A stretch of 64,000 nt of DNA, taken from the NCBI GenBank assembly GCA_003635265.1, contig PYIZ01000038.1:1-64000 (forward strand), in the 5' to 3' direction. A program made the translations under genes and the position numbers. The notes beneath the pieces are model-generated. The model was not told the DNA's origin and did not search any database. It saw only the letters and a list, made by a program, of their open reading frames with translations. The stretch is from Candidatus Poribacteria bacterium (lineage in GTDB: Bacteria > Poribacteria > WGA-4E > PCPOR2b). Positions 16,954-25,599 of the stretch are shown here, piece after piece (the first letter of the stretch is position 1; every line of letters begins with the position of its first letter).

Positions 16954-17398
16954 GCATTTCTGGGATGGTGAGGGGACGGAAGGGGGTTGCTTGGAAGGTG
17001 GAACTAATGGAGTTTCGGGGTGGGGTGCGTGTGGTCTCGGTGCCTGCCGGAGCTAGGGTGTGGGGAGATTCCTCCCTGTTTTTCCATATTCGACAGACTC
17101 CCTAAGTAGCAACTTGAGCTACTTCACGACCCTTGAGTGTTTTTCCACTTGAGAGCATCACGAACTGTCTGGGAAAGAATTATCGAAGGAATAGTTTTCG
17201 GAATGCCACAAAGTGACTGAAACGGATTATAGAATAAGGACGTGTTATGGTGGTGTAAAGATAATAAACATACGCACTCAATAGATACAGGCTTGTTTAA
17301 CGCAAGGTTGGGGGTAAGGAAAACTGCTAGGGCAAATGTCCAACCTGATGGGTTAGGGTCATTTAATTCTCCCGTAACTAGAATTCCCGGTCAAGGTT

Positions 17399-17450
17399 AG
17401 GGCGGGGCAAGTCCGAGAGGATCCCCCGACCGGGGATGCCCCGCCTACGG
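17399..17450. repeat. GGCGGGGC / GCCCCGCC intergenic hairpin repeat
   Basis: GGGCGGGGCA at the left pairs with TGCCCCGCC at the right, with a nested CCCCCGACCGGGG. It is of the same class as 10735-10793. Confidence 0.55.
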
Positions 17451-17564
17451 GTTCGAGTTGTTCCGAAATCGCTCAAAAAGCGGAAAACTAAATAGCCGTA
17501 CCATCTCCACCATCTGTTATGATTCTAAATTAAGGAAGCCAATCTCAAAAAGAATCTGCTCAAT

Positions 17565-18065
17565 TTACTCTTGTCCCTTCTGCTGTACGTGCTTCACCCG
17601 TCGGACAAGCTCTTGGGTCTTTTTTCTGTAGGAGAACACAAACAGGATAAAAAGAGCCACCAAAACGATGAAATCATATACATCCGCGCCCCACGGCAAC
17701 ACACCTATCACCTTCTCACCGATTTTGAGACCGATAAGCATCATCACCATCGCACACAGTGTCCGAAACAGGTTGTTCTGTGCGGATAAAATGTCAATCC
17801 TTGAATCCGACTCGGAAGCCTCCACATAATCGTCATAGGACGCCTCCCTTACAAGCCCGATCCGTTCTAGCACGGGCTTCACAATCAGGGTTCCGACCCT
17901 GCTAATGACCAACCCGATGAAATAGTAAAGAACGATTCCAACGATCCAACTCCTCTGGATCAGCGAAAACGAAGTGAGCCTTTCCCCCAAAATCACGAAC
18001 AGGCTGCCGGGCAAGAGATAGCCAAAAATATGATAAGCCGATAACTTTTCAAGAACCGCCTTCAT
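17565..18065 (-). CDS. Membrane protein of unknown function
   Basis: 166 aa from the ATG at 18065; an in-frame start at 18110 would add 15 polar residues and neither has a strong Shine-Dalgarno. Four hydrophobic segments lie at about 12-30, 38-58, 95-113 and 120-140, with a charged loop between the second and third and a basic C-terminus (KKTQELVRRVKH). No family recognised. It lies just downstream of a WD40 gene on the same strand. Confidence 0.65.
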   Translation of the reverse strand: MKAVLEKLSAYHIFGYLLPGSLFVILGERLTSFSLIQRSWIVGIVLYYFIGLVISRVGTLIVKPVLERIGLVREASYDDYVEASESDSRIDILSAQNNLFRTLCAMVMMLIGLKIGEKVIGVLPWGADVYDFIVLVALFILFVFSYRKKTQELVRRVKHVQQKGQE

Positions 18066-18148
18066 CAGATCTGCCCTCTCATTAGCTGATACAGGTGTGT
18101 GCCTTCTCAATAATCCCCGATATATTATACACGAAACAGTTTAAGCCA

Positions 18149-19123
18149 CTATCTCAAATCAGCGACTTTCCACAGGAGCACCGTCCCGTCCGAACTGCCA
18201 CTGGCAAGCACACCACGCTCCGGGCTGAACGCCACGCTATTGACCGCATCTCTATGCCCAGCGAACGTTCCCTTATGTTCACCTGTCGCGGCATCCCAGA
18301 GATACACCAGCCTGTCCGTCCCTTCTCCACTCACGCTAGCAAGCACCCTGCCGTCCGGGCTGAACGACACACTCACAACCCTATACCGATGCCCACTGCA
18401 TATCTGCTTATGCGTCCACGACACAGTGTCCCACAGGCATACCGTCTTGTCCCAACTTCCGCTGGCAAGCGTCTTACCGTCCGGACTGAATGCCACATTA
18501 TTGACCCGCCTCTTATGACCGGAGAGTGTCAGTTTATGCTCGCCCGTCTCGACATCCCACAGGCGTACCTCCGCCATACATGCACCGGCAAGGATTTTCC
18601 CATCCGGGCTGAACGTTACATTATTGACCCACTTTGTCTGACCAGTGAGCGTCCGTTTATGCACCCCGGTCTCGGCATCCCACAGCCAGATCTTTCCGTC
18701 CGAACTCGCACAGGCAAGCGTCATGCCATCCGGGCTGAACGCCACACTATTGACCCTCTCCATATCCGCGGTGAGTGTCTGTTTGTGCACGCCTGTTTTC
18801 GCATCCCACAGCCGCACCGTCTTGTCCCAACTCCCACTGGCAAGCGTTATGCCATCTGGACTGAACGCGACGCTCCTGACCTCCGACCTGTGACCGGTGA
18901 GCAGGGCTATCTCCTGACCCATAGCGATATCGTAGAGCCAGATACCGATAGAAGTAGCGACTGCAAGCCGAGCCCCGTCCGGAGAATACTCTATCTCGTT
19001 TATCGAGCCTCTACCAAGGCGGGCGATCGCTCCGGCGGGCAGGTTTGATTGTGCAGGTACTTGGGCGCGGGCGGTTGCTGAGAAAAGAACGAAAAGCGTG
19101 AATAGGGTTGCTGTGACTTTCAT
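18149..19123 (-). CDS. Secreted seven-blade WD40-repeat protein
   Basis: 324 aa from the ATG at 19123, eight bases after AAAGGTGG. A signal peptide (about 1-20, ending TARAQ) is followed by seven WD40 repeats of ~42 aa, each with a GHxxxVxSVAFSPDG-like start and an LWD end, enough for one closed beta-propeller. The first blade is divergent. No other domain. Such exported propellers are scaffolds for protein binding. A second, paralogous WD40 gene sits directly upstream on the same strand. Confidence 0.88.
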   Translation of the reverse strand: MKVTATLFTLFVLFSATARAQVPAQSNLPAGAIARLGRGSINEIEYSPDGARLAVATSIGIWLYDIAMGQEIALLTGHRSEVRSVAFSPDGITLASGSWDKTVRLWDAKTGVHKQTLTADMERVNSVAFSPDGMTLACASSDGKIWLWDAETGVHKRTLTGQTKWVNNVTFSPDGKILAGACMAEVRLWDVETGEHKLTLSGHKRRVNNVAFSPDGKTLASGSWDKTVCLWDTVSWTHKQICSGHRYRVVSVSFSPDGRVLASVSGEGTDRLVYLWDAATGEHKGTFAGHRDAVNSVAFSPERGVLASGSSDGTVLLWKVADLR

Positions 19124-19240
19124 GTCGAATTCCACCTTTCTGTAAGTGTGAATCCACGATTTCGTTCGGGCGAGGCACTTCGCCTATACTGAACGAAACC
19201 GCGATATGCAAAACTTGAACGAAAGGTAGAAGTTGGCGGT

Positions 19241-20194
19241 TTACTCAGTTATCATCCGCCACAAGAGCACCGTCCCATCTGCACCCCCACTGGCAAGGAC
19301 ATTACCATCGGGATCGAATGCCACACTCGTCACCCACTCCCCATGTCCGGTGAGCCGCTGTTTATGTCCGCCTGTTTTGGCGTCCCATAGTTGCACAGTT
19401 TTGTCCACACACCCACTCGCCAGCACGTTCGCCTTAGGACTGAATGCCACGCTCGTCACATAGTCCGTATGACCGATGATCCGTCCCTTCGGTTGCCACG
19501 TTTTGGTATCCCACAGCCACACTATCTTGTCCGAACCCCCACTGGCAAGCACCTTGCCATCCCGATCGAACGCCACGCTCTGGACAGCTTCCGTATGGCC
19601 GCTGAGTGTCTGTATGAGTTCACCGGTGTCGGCCTCCCACAGCCGGACTGTCTTGTCCGCACTCCCACTGGCAAGCACCTTGTACTCCCGATTGAACGCC
19701 ACGCTGTAGACAGCCTCTGTATGACCGGTGAACGTCCGTTTGTGCTCGCCTGTTTTGGCATCCCACAGTCGTATTGTCTTGTCCACGCTTCCGCTTGCAA
19801 GGGTCTTCCCATCCCGACTGAACGTTACACTCGTGACCACGTCTGTGTGCCCGATGAGCATCTGCTTCGCTGTGCCTTTCGCCGTATTCCACAGTCGGAC
19901 TGTCTTGTCCGCGCTACCACTGGCAAGGGTTTTGTCCTCCGGGCTGAACGCCACACTGATGACCGAGGCTGCGTGTCCAGTGAGCAGCCACCTCTGTTCC
20001 CCTGTTTTGACCTCCCACAGCTGCACTGTCTTGTCCCAACTCCCACTGGCAAGCAACTTCCCGTCCGCGCTGAACGCTACGCTATTGACCGCATCGGCAT
20101 GACCAATAAATTCATCTTTGTATACCGCTGTATCGCCGAGAGCATTGGACGAAAACAGCACCAAAAGAAGAAGTAATATCGCCGTGATTTTCAT
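19241..20194 (-). CDS. Secreted seven-blade WD40-repeat protein, paralogue of its neighbour
   Basis: 317 aa from the ATG at 20194 with GGGAGGT just upstream. A signal peptide (1-21, ending NALGD) precedes seven WD40 repeats with highly regular blades (GHTxxVxSVAF, LASGSxDKTVRLWD). High similarity between blades at DNA level points to recent repeat amplification. Same start context, length and orientation as the gene at 18149, so the pair came from duplication. Binding partner unknown. Confidence 0.88.
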   Translation of the reverse strand: MKITAILLLLLVLFSSNALGDTAVYKDEFIGHADAVNSVAFSADGKLLASGSWDKTVQLWEVKTGEQRWLLTGHAASVISVAFSPEDKTLASGSADKTVRLWNTAKGTAKQMLIGHTDVVTSVTFSRDGKTLASGSVDKTIRLWDAKTGEHKRTFTGHTEAVYSVAFNREYKVLASGSADKTVRLWEADTGELIQTLSGHTEAVQSVAFDRDGKVLASGGSDKIVWLWDTKTWQPKGRIIGHTDYVTSVAFSPKANVLASGCVDKTVQLWDAKTGGHKQRLTGHGEWVTSVAFDPDGNVLASGGADGTVLLWRMITE

Positions 20195-20986
20195 CTGACC
20201 TCCCACCTTTCTCCGAATGTCAATAACTGGTCAGGAGTTACGTAATTGAGTTTGTAGTAGCGCAATTCATTGCGCGTCAGATACCAACGACATCGTGCTA
20301 AAGTATCTGGCTCAATTCACCAAACACCACCGTGGGACACAACGGGTATTCGATAAATCGCTCTACTACAAGCCTTTGTACTTACTGTAGTTGTCCGATT
20401 CACCGGACGTTGGAAATTGTATACTGCGGCGATGAATCGCCGAACTAAAGGTCGAAAACTCTCGCCCGGAGACTTTGAGCGTTCAACTGCGTAAGTGCTG
20501 AGTTTAACGTTGGCAAACAACAATATTCTCCTCGTGCATCGTCACATCCGTCTCACCGGGTACGTTGGTAGGGCTCTTCTTCGGCATCCGCTTGTTCGGT
20601 ATATTCCTAACGATGGTCTCCTTATCCGAAAGGCCGTGCTTGCCGAAAGCGGAGATAATAAACGCATCGGTCAGGAGGGGCACACCTATCGCCCCGATGG
20701 ACCTTTAAGGTTGATTATACCATGTTTGCTATACACATTGCACTCCTCCCCGATCGCTCCCCGACGAATCGGGACAGGCGGGATTAAGAAACTTGTGGTT
20801 GCCCAAAGGCGGTTCCGTAGGAGCGAATTCTCCTCGACCAACGGCCATTTTGTCTGAACACCGCAAGCCAAGCACCAATGAACCAAGTAACCAACATAGC
20901 CCCAAATACCCGGTGGTTTGTCCGTCCATTCTTGGCGCATTGAGCCCAGTACCTTATGCAAGGTTCCCGGTATTCTAGACAGGTGA

Positions 20987-21175
20987 ACCCGTTTCGCTCC
21001 AGCGAGGCGGAGGGTTTTGGCTGTTGTGTCGTTTATAGACCGCCAGTCCGATGGGGTTTCACGTGCTACCTTACCTGATGTGAATGGCGATGGCTGTGTC
21101 AACATCCTTAATCTGGCTTTGTCATCAGGCAGTTTAACAAATAGCATTGGTAGTATATTGAGTTCGGAGTCGTAG
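20987..21175 (+). pseudogene. Dockerin-tail remnant
   Basis: An open frame from just after a TGA at 20984 to a TAG at 21173-21175 contains DVNGDGCVNILNLAL at about codons 31-45, a near-perfect first dockerin calcium loop. It then loses the pattern. No start, signal or upstream domain is present. It is best read as the debris of a dockerin-tailed protein gene like 14667-15710. The rest of 20195-21465 is repeat-like noncoding sequence in which I see nothing else. Confidence 0.5.
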
Positions 21176-21465
21176 GCAACGCTCTACCCAACCTACAGGC
21201 TGGAGAGCTTGGGGATCGCTGAACGGATTCCGGGGGAACGGACATGGGTGGCTTGGCGACTTACGGAACTTGGGAGGACTGAAGGGGTGGATATTATTAG
21301 GGAGTTGAAATGAGGGCATGGCGATGATAGAATCACTTTCCGCAGGTTCCAATAAAATCGCAACCCTCGGAACGGACCGCCGCGGGTAGAAATTTCTGAA
21401 GAGACGACAGCCTATTTCCAACCAACTAGCTGATACGAAACCCCTTGACATAAGGAATCTATAAT

Positions 21466-22938
21466 ATGATTTTACCAATTCAGTATAGCACCACCTGCTT
21501 GACTTTGCTAGCGGTATGTTTCGTGCTCATGAGCGTTGGGTGCGGCGATTCGGATGACGACGAAGACCTCATTGAGGAAGGGGCGGAACCCCTTGTTGTT
21601 ACAATCATCGACAAATGGTCTGACGACCCTCCCGTACCTGAGCGCTCAGAGGCTGAGATTCTGGCGGATAAAATCTTGCAGCGGGAAACAGAGGATTTCT
21701 ACTTCGACCTCCCCCAACGGAACCAACTCATCGTTGAGATAGAGCGGGTGCTGTCGCTCATTCGAGCGGTTTATCCCCCCATGAGCGGGATTCATGCCGC
21801 AGAGCATGATATACCGGGAGAGCTTTGGGTCTTTCTGGAGCCGGATTTCTATGAAATTGTTGAGAATATGCTCCAAGATAAGCAGGGGCTGTTCCGCTTC
21901 GAGACCGGCAATGCTGACTTTGACGCGCTCAACGCGAAGCTAGAGGTACAGGCAGTCAAGTTGGGACCAGCCCGTACGAGCAGCTTCATCTTTTTTTTCG
22001 ATAAGCACCTTAACCTCAGGGTTGCAAGTGAGGCTTATTCAGTGGTGGGAGTGGTGCAGCATGTCAGCGCTGGGGGTCCGCTCGGAACAAGTACCGATAT
22101 TCAGGCGTTCAAACAGGGGGAGACTTGGTATTTCATCTTTCGTAACGGCTGGGGCGATTGTCCTGCCGGTTGTGTCTATCAGGAACTCTTCTGCTTCACT
22201 GTAACGGGTACAACTGTCGAGATGATCCCGACTGCACAGGCACAAACGATGCTCCCATTCCAAGAACTTGACAGTTGGGGGCTTCATAATGCGACTCCCT
22301 TTGCCAATGCGACTGCCTACACATGGTCGTGGTGGGATAAGAATCGGAGTTGGGAGTATGGCGGTCGCCTTCCCACCGACGACAATCTGGGGTGCGCGCT
22401 GTTTGGCGAGATTGAAGCGTTCCCCAATCTCCTTAGCGTCTCGTGTGGATATAGCGTGGAGTCGTTGCCACGAGAGGATATTGATGATTATGATTTTACC
22501 GGTGCTGTTCTATTGCTCGTTGCGACGCAGGAACGGACGGTGATAGGCAACAGCGAGTCGCATTCAACCGTTGTGGCTTCCAAAGTCGTGCTAGCTGCTA
22601 AGACCGCAGCGGAGATTGAGCAGCCAGAGCATGTTTACTTCGAGAACGTCTTGATGGCTATCAACCCGCCCCCGCCTTCTTCGCCATTTGAGCGGTGGTG
22701 GGGCGCGGTACACCCTACTTTTGTTGTCTGCTGGGACCACCCCCAAACCGGTTGGCGCGCCTACCAGTTTATAGAGCCACATTTCAGACACGTAAGCAGA
22801 TATGAGGCAAGCAATCAGCCCGGCTGTGATAAAATCAGGGATACCGATTATATTCAGATCCTTGATGTGTCGGTGCCGATCCATAGTATACGCGACGATA
22901 TTGATGAGGTGCTGCCGCGTCCTGCTGCGCCTGAATAG
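21466..22938 (+). CDS. Lipoprotein of a four-copy paralogous family, copy 1
   Basis: 490 aa of unknown function. AAGGAATC precedes the ATG. A type II signal peptide ends at LMSVGC (Cys26), followed by an acidic linker, so the protein should be lipid-anchored. Landmarks shared by all four copies: ADKILxxETxxFxFD, RFETGNADFDALNAKL, AFKQGxTWYFIFRNGWGDCPAGC, PTAQAQTMxPFQ, GEIEAFPNLLSVSCGY, PENVYFENVL, WWGxVHPTFVVCW. The paired Cys suggest disulphides. It is separated from copies 2-4 by a terminator and a subtilase gene. No known catalytic site seen. Confidence 0.8.
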   Translation: MILPIQYSTTCLTLLAVCFVLMSVGCGDSDDDEDLIEEGAEPLVVTIIDKWSDDPPVPERSEAEILADKILQRETEDFYFDLPQRNQLIVEIERVLSLIRAVYPPMSGIHAAEHDIPGELWVFLEPDFYEIVENMLQDKQGLFRFETGNADFDALNAKLEVQAVKLGPARTSSFIFFFDKHLNLRVASEAYSVVGVVQHVSAGGPLGTSTDIQAFKQGETWYFIFRNGWGDCPAGCVYQELFCFTVTGTTVEMIPTAQAQTMLPFQELDSWGLHNATPFANATAYTWSWWDKNRSWEYGGRLPTDDNLGCALFGEIEAFPNLLSVSCGYSVESLPREDIDDYDFTGAVLLLVATQERTVIGNSESHSTVVASKVVLAAKTAAEIEQPEHVYFENVLMAINPPPPSSPFERWWGAVHPTFVVCWDHPQTGWRAYQFIEPHFRHVSRYEASNQPGCDKIRDTDYIQILDVSVPIHSIRDDIDEVLPRPAAPE

Positions 22939-23036
22939 GGGATAAAGTCCCTAAATAGCATTACCGATTAGCACATCTGCGTGGATCTACCCCGGTGGGG
23001 CGGTATCCATGGCTTCATAGCTTTCGACAACGGATC

Positions 23037-23116
23037 AACCCCGGACAGGGGCGGTATTCGAGAGGTACAACAACCTCCGGATCCCGCCCTATCCGGGGTT
23101 TTTTATTTTTTTTTAG
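23037..23116 (+). terminator. Rho-independent terminator after lipoprotein copy 1
   Basis: AACCCCGGAcAGGG pairs with CCCTaTCCGGGGTT, followed by a long T-rich tract. It is the strongest terminator in the window and separates lipoprotein copy 1 from the subtilase gene. Its hairpin core contains GGCGGTATT/GATCCCGCC, similar to the GC-rich repeats. Confidence 0.85.
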
Positions 23117-23189
23117 GGCTCGCGCTTTGTAGGGACCGATGACCGTTGTCCCTTACGACTATATTCTCACATACCTAAGGAGTGTGAAC

Positions 23190-25043
23190 ATGTTTACTCA
23201 AAATGCGAGGCAAGTATTTAGATCCGTATTTGTTGCTTTATTGATTGGCTGTATTTGTCCTACATGGTCTACTGCCGAAGAGAACAAGGTTGATGCTGGT
23301 GTTCGGACAGCGGCACAAACACAATCAACGGTATCGGTGGCTATCTATCTCGAAGATGAACCGCCGAGCAAACAGATTTCTGAAGAAGTTAAAGCTCGGT
23401 TTCAACCAAACATTAAAGCCAAAGCGACTGAGATTCGGAATAGGATTCGTCCGTTCCGCCGTCAGAGACAAGCGCTTCCGACGAATGTCAAAGCGGAGGT
23501 GGGGCGGATGCACCAAAGCCTCGATACGCAGACCCGTCAGATGCGACAAGAGATTGGACAGCGGCTGAAGAATCGTGTCTCTGTTAGTCAGCAGCGCGTG
23601 CGCACGGAGATAGAGCAGGCGGGAGGCACGGTTTATGCACAGGTCGCACTCGGCAATCTCATTGGTGCACGAATCCCCGCTACCGCTGTGAATCAGATTG
23701 CCGCGTTAGATGATGTTAGACGCATTGGGTTAGATACAGCACCCGTACCTGCGCTGGAGTACAGTGCCCAAATCATCTATGCACCGCGTTTTTGGGATGC
23801 CGGCTATGATGGCGGGAGATACGACGTTGCTATTCTCGAGGAAGCAGGTGTGGAAGATGAGCATCGATATTTACGTTCAAAATCGGCGGGTAAACTCATC
23901 GAAAGAAAACCCAATGATCCAGAACCTACCGGAGATCATGGAACGCAGGTGGCTGGTGTTGTGGCAATGACAGCTTATACACATGCTGCTAAAGAGTATA
24001 AAGGCATCGCCTATGGGCTGGATAAAATTCTTGATGCCACATGGAAATGGCAAAGTCGGGAAGAGGACGGTGCTATTGATATAAAGGCGACAATGGAGTG
24101 GGCGGTGACTGATGTATCTGACGATGCGGAAGTCATCAACTTTTCCTATCATGGGCTATCCAGCGAGAATTTGGTAGGGTCGGCCATAGTGATGGATCGT
24201 GGTGACCCGGATTACAGTTCAGATTATGGAGAGTGGTTTGATAACTATATCGACACCCATGATGTCCTCATCATTCAAGCGGCTGGAAATCAATCAACCA
24301 GTTCGAATGACAGTTATACCCTGACTTGGGGATCCGACTCCCATAACGCCATCGTTGTGGGCGCAACTGCAACCGGCGGCTATGCCCCTCGCGCTCAAAA
24401 TCCGATGTACGATGGTAGTGGTCGAGGTCCGACCCCTGCGGGTCGTAAAAAACCGGACCTAGTTGCCCCGGGAAGCGTAAAGATATCGACTGAGCGTGGC
24501 GGTGGGTTTGGGTCCTTTGGGACGGGGACTAGTGTCGCAGTCCCTCACATCTCCGGTGCGATTCTTCTGCTTTGGGATCATGGTCTATGGCATCCGATGC
24601 TGCAGAAAGCGTTGCTTATCAACTCGGCAGAGGATAGGGGTCCCGATGGTTGGGATAAAGAGTGGGGTTGGGGGTATATTGATCTGTATGCCGCGTTAGA
24701 GCAGTATGACTATACCAAGATCGGCAGCATTGATGGTGGCGCCGAGAAGTGGTATAAGGGAACGATGAGTGGGTGCCAAACCGCTACATTGGTCTGGCAC
24801 AAACACCCCGGCAAACGGCTTTCCAACCTTGATATGTATCTTTACGATGCAGGGACTGAGGGGTTTATTGGCGTTTCCACTTCCCCAAGGGACAATGTTG
24901 AGCAGGTTAAAGTTCCTTCCGGTCACAATCGCGCGGTCTATCTCAGGATCGTTCACCGGGACAGCAATGGCGAGACTGAGACGTTTGGTTTAGCAGTGCC
25001 GAGTGAGTTTGAGTCGCTGACTCAACAACCTTTCACACCATAG
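23190..25043 (+). CDS. Secreted subtilase-like (S8 family) protein with altered Asp motif
   Basis: 617 aa from the ATG at 23190, six bases after AAGGAG. Signal peptide about 1-28; a helical, Arg-rich propeptide-like region 50-150; then an S8 domain. Present: His250 in GDHGTQVAG, oxyanion Asn367 in QAAGNQS, nucleophile Ser448 in GTGTSVAVPH. The first catalytic residue is unusual: where D[ST]G is expected the sequence is VAILEEAG, with Glu217/Glu218. A C-terminal beta domain (about 520-617) follows. It may be a Glu-using protease or an inactive binder. It sits between copies of the lipoprotein family. Confidence 0.85.
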   Translation: MFTQNARQVFRSVFVALLIGCICPTWSTAEENKVDAGVRTAAQTQSTVSVAIYLEDEPPSKQISEEVKARFQPNIKAKATEIRNRIRPFRRQRQALPTNVKAEVGRMHQSLDTQTRQMRQEIGQRLKNRVSVSQQRVRTEIEQAGGTVYAQVALGNLIGARIPATAVNQIAALDDVRRIGLDTAPVPALEYSAQIIYAPRFWDAGYDGGRYDVAILEEAGVEDEHRYLRSKSAGKLIERKPNDPEPTGDHGTQVAGVVAMTAYTHAAKEYKGIAYGLDKILDATWKWQSREEDGAIDIKATMEWAVTDVSDDAEVINFSYHGLSSENLVGSAIVMDRGDPDYSSDYGEWFDNYIDTHDVLIIQAAGNQSTSSNDSYTLTWGSDSHNAIVVGATATGGYAPRAQNPMYDGSGRGPTPAGRKKPDLVAPGSVKISTERGGGFGSFGTGTSVAVPHISGAILLLWDHGLWHPMLQKALLINSAEDRGPDGWDKEWGWGYIDLYAALEQYDYTKIGSIDGGAEKWYKGTMSGCQTATLVWHKHPGKRLSNLDMYLYDAGTEGFIGVSTSPRDNVEQVKVPSGHNRAVYLRIVHRDSNGETETFGLAVPSEFESLTQQPFTP

Positions 25044-25089
25044 GTACGCAACGCGCTGGGGCGTGGGGTCCACAGACATACGGTCCTTC

Positions 25090-25116
25090 GTAGGGGTTGG
25101 GTTGCCCAATCCCTTG
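25090..25116. repeat. GTAGGGGTTGGG-type short repeat
   Basis: GTAGGGGTTGGGTTGCCCAATCCC is a short hairpin of the class at 8834 and 43341. The gene-free stretch 25044-25599 also contains nested CCCGATxTATCGGGA palindromes at 25216-25252 and no supportable gene. Confidence 0.5.
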
Positions 25117-25474
25117 TGGGGTTGGTTGATGAGCACCCCTCAGTGATATGCGACGTGATAAGAAACAATACCCTATACCGTAGGTCGGACCTCTCCCGAT
25201 GCCGTTCCTGCCTGTCCCGATGTATCGGGGAGCATCCCGATCTATCGGGACTTGTCGAGGCTCCTCGTTTCGTGGGACCGGATCAGTCGGGATTTTCAAT
25301 TTTCCGGAACTACAAAGCCCCAGCGGGGTGATAGGTATATAGAAGATCGGTCAACCTAATTGATCCAAGCCCTATGGGGCAACAGGGGTGTCGTCCCTCT
25401 GATTAGTTCTGATACGTGCGGATTAGGAAAACTTGACCGACAGACTGTCTAGCAACTTGGGTAACTGTGCATAA

Positions 25475-25524
25475 GCGGTGCGGTCCGATTCTCGTGACCA
25501 GGGTTGGAAACCGCACCTACCGGG
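25475..25524. repeat. GTGCGGT / ACCGCACCTACCGGG repeat, long form
   Basis: GCGGTGCGGT and ACCGCACC enclose a ~30-base insert (CCGATTCTCGTGACCAGGGTT). The same insert occurs in the copy at 28699-28747, while 27080-27108 is the short form. Confidence 0.7.
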
Positions 25525-25599
25525 TGGGATTGAATTGGGTTTGGACGCTGTTGCATAATTTCTTAAATTGTGGATACGAAGGAGGCTAAGGATTTCGTT

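Noticed and set aside
16917..17105. 62-codon open frame after the tRNA operon
   Set aside because: It starts inside the tRNA terminator hairpin and lacks a ribosome binding site.
18095..19048. 317-codon open frame on the plus strand
   Set aside because: It is antisense to the WD40 gene at 18149-19123; the repeated His/Pro/Arg-rich translation is the mirror of the WD40 blades and has no ribosome binding site.
19391..20176. 261-codon open frame on the plus strand
   Set aside because: It is antisense to the second WD40 gene, with the same artificial repeat texture.
20686..21147. 153-codon open frame on the minus strand
   Set aside because: It crosses palindromic repeats and lies antisense to the dockerin remnant; composition is not protein-like and no start site is credible.
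25210..25252. Possible terminator hairpins with CCCGAT/ATCGGG
   Set aside because: Symmetric but without a T-tract and shared with dispersed repeats, so called repeats, not terminators.
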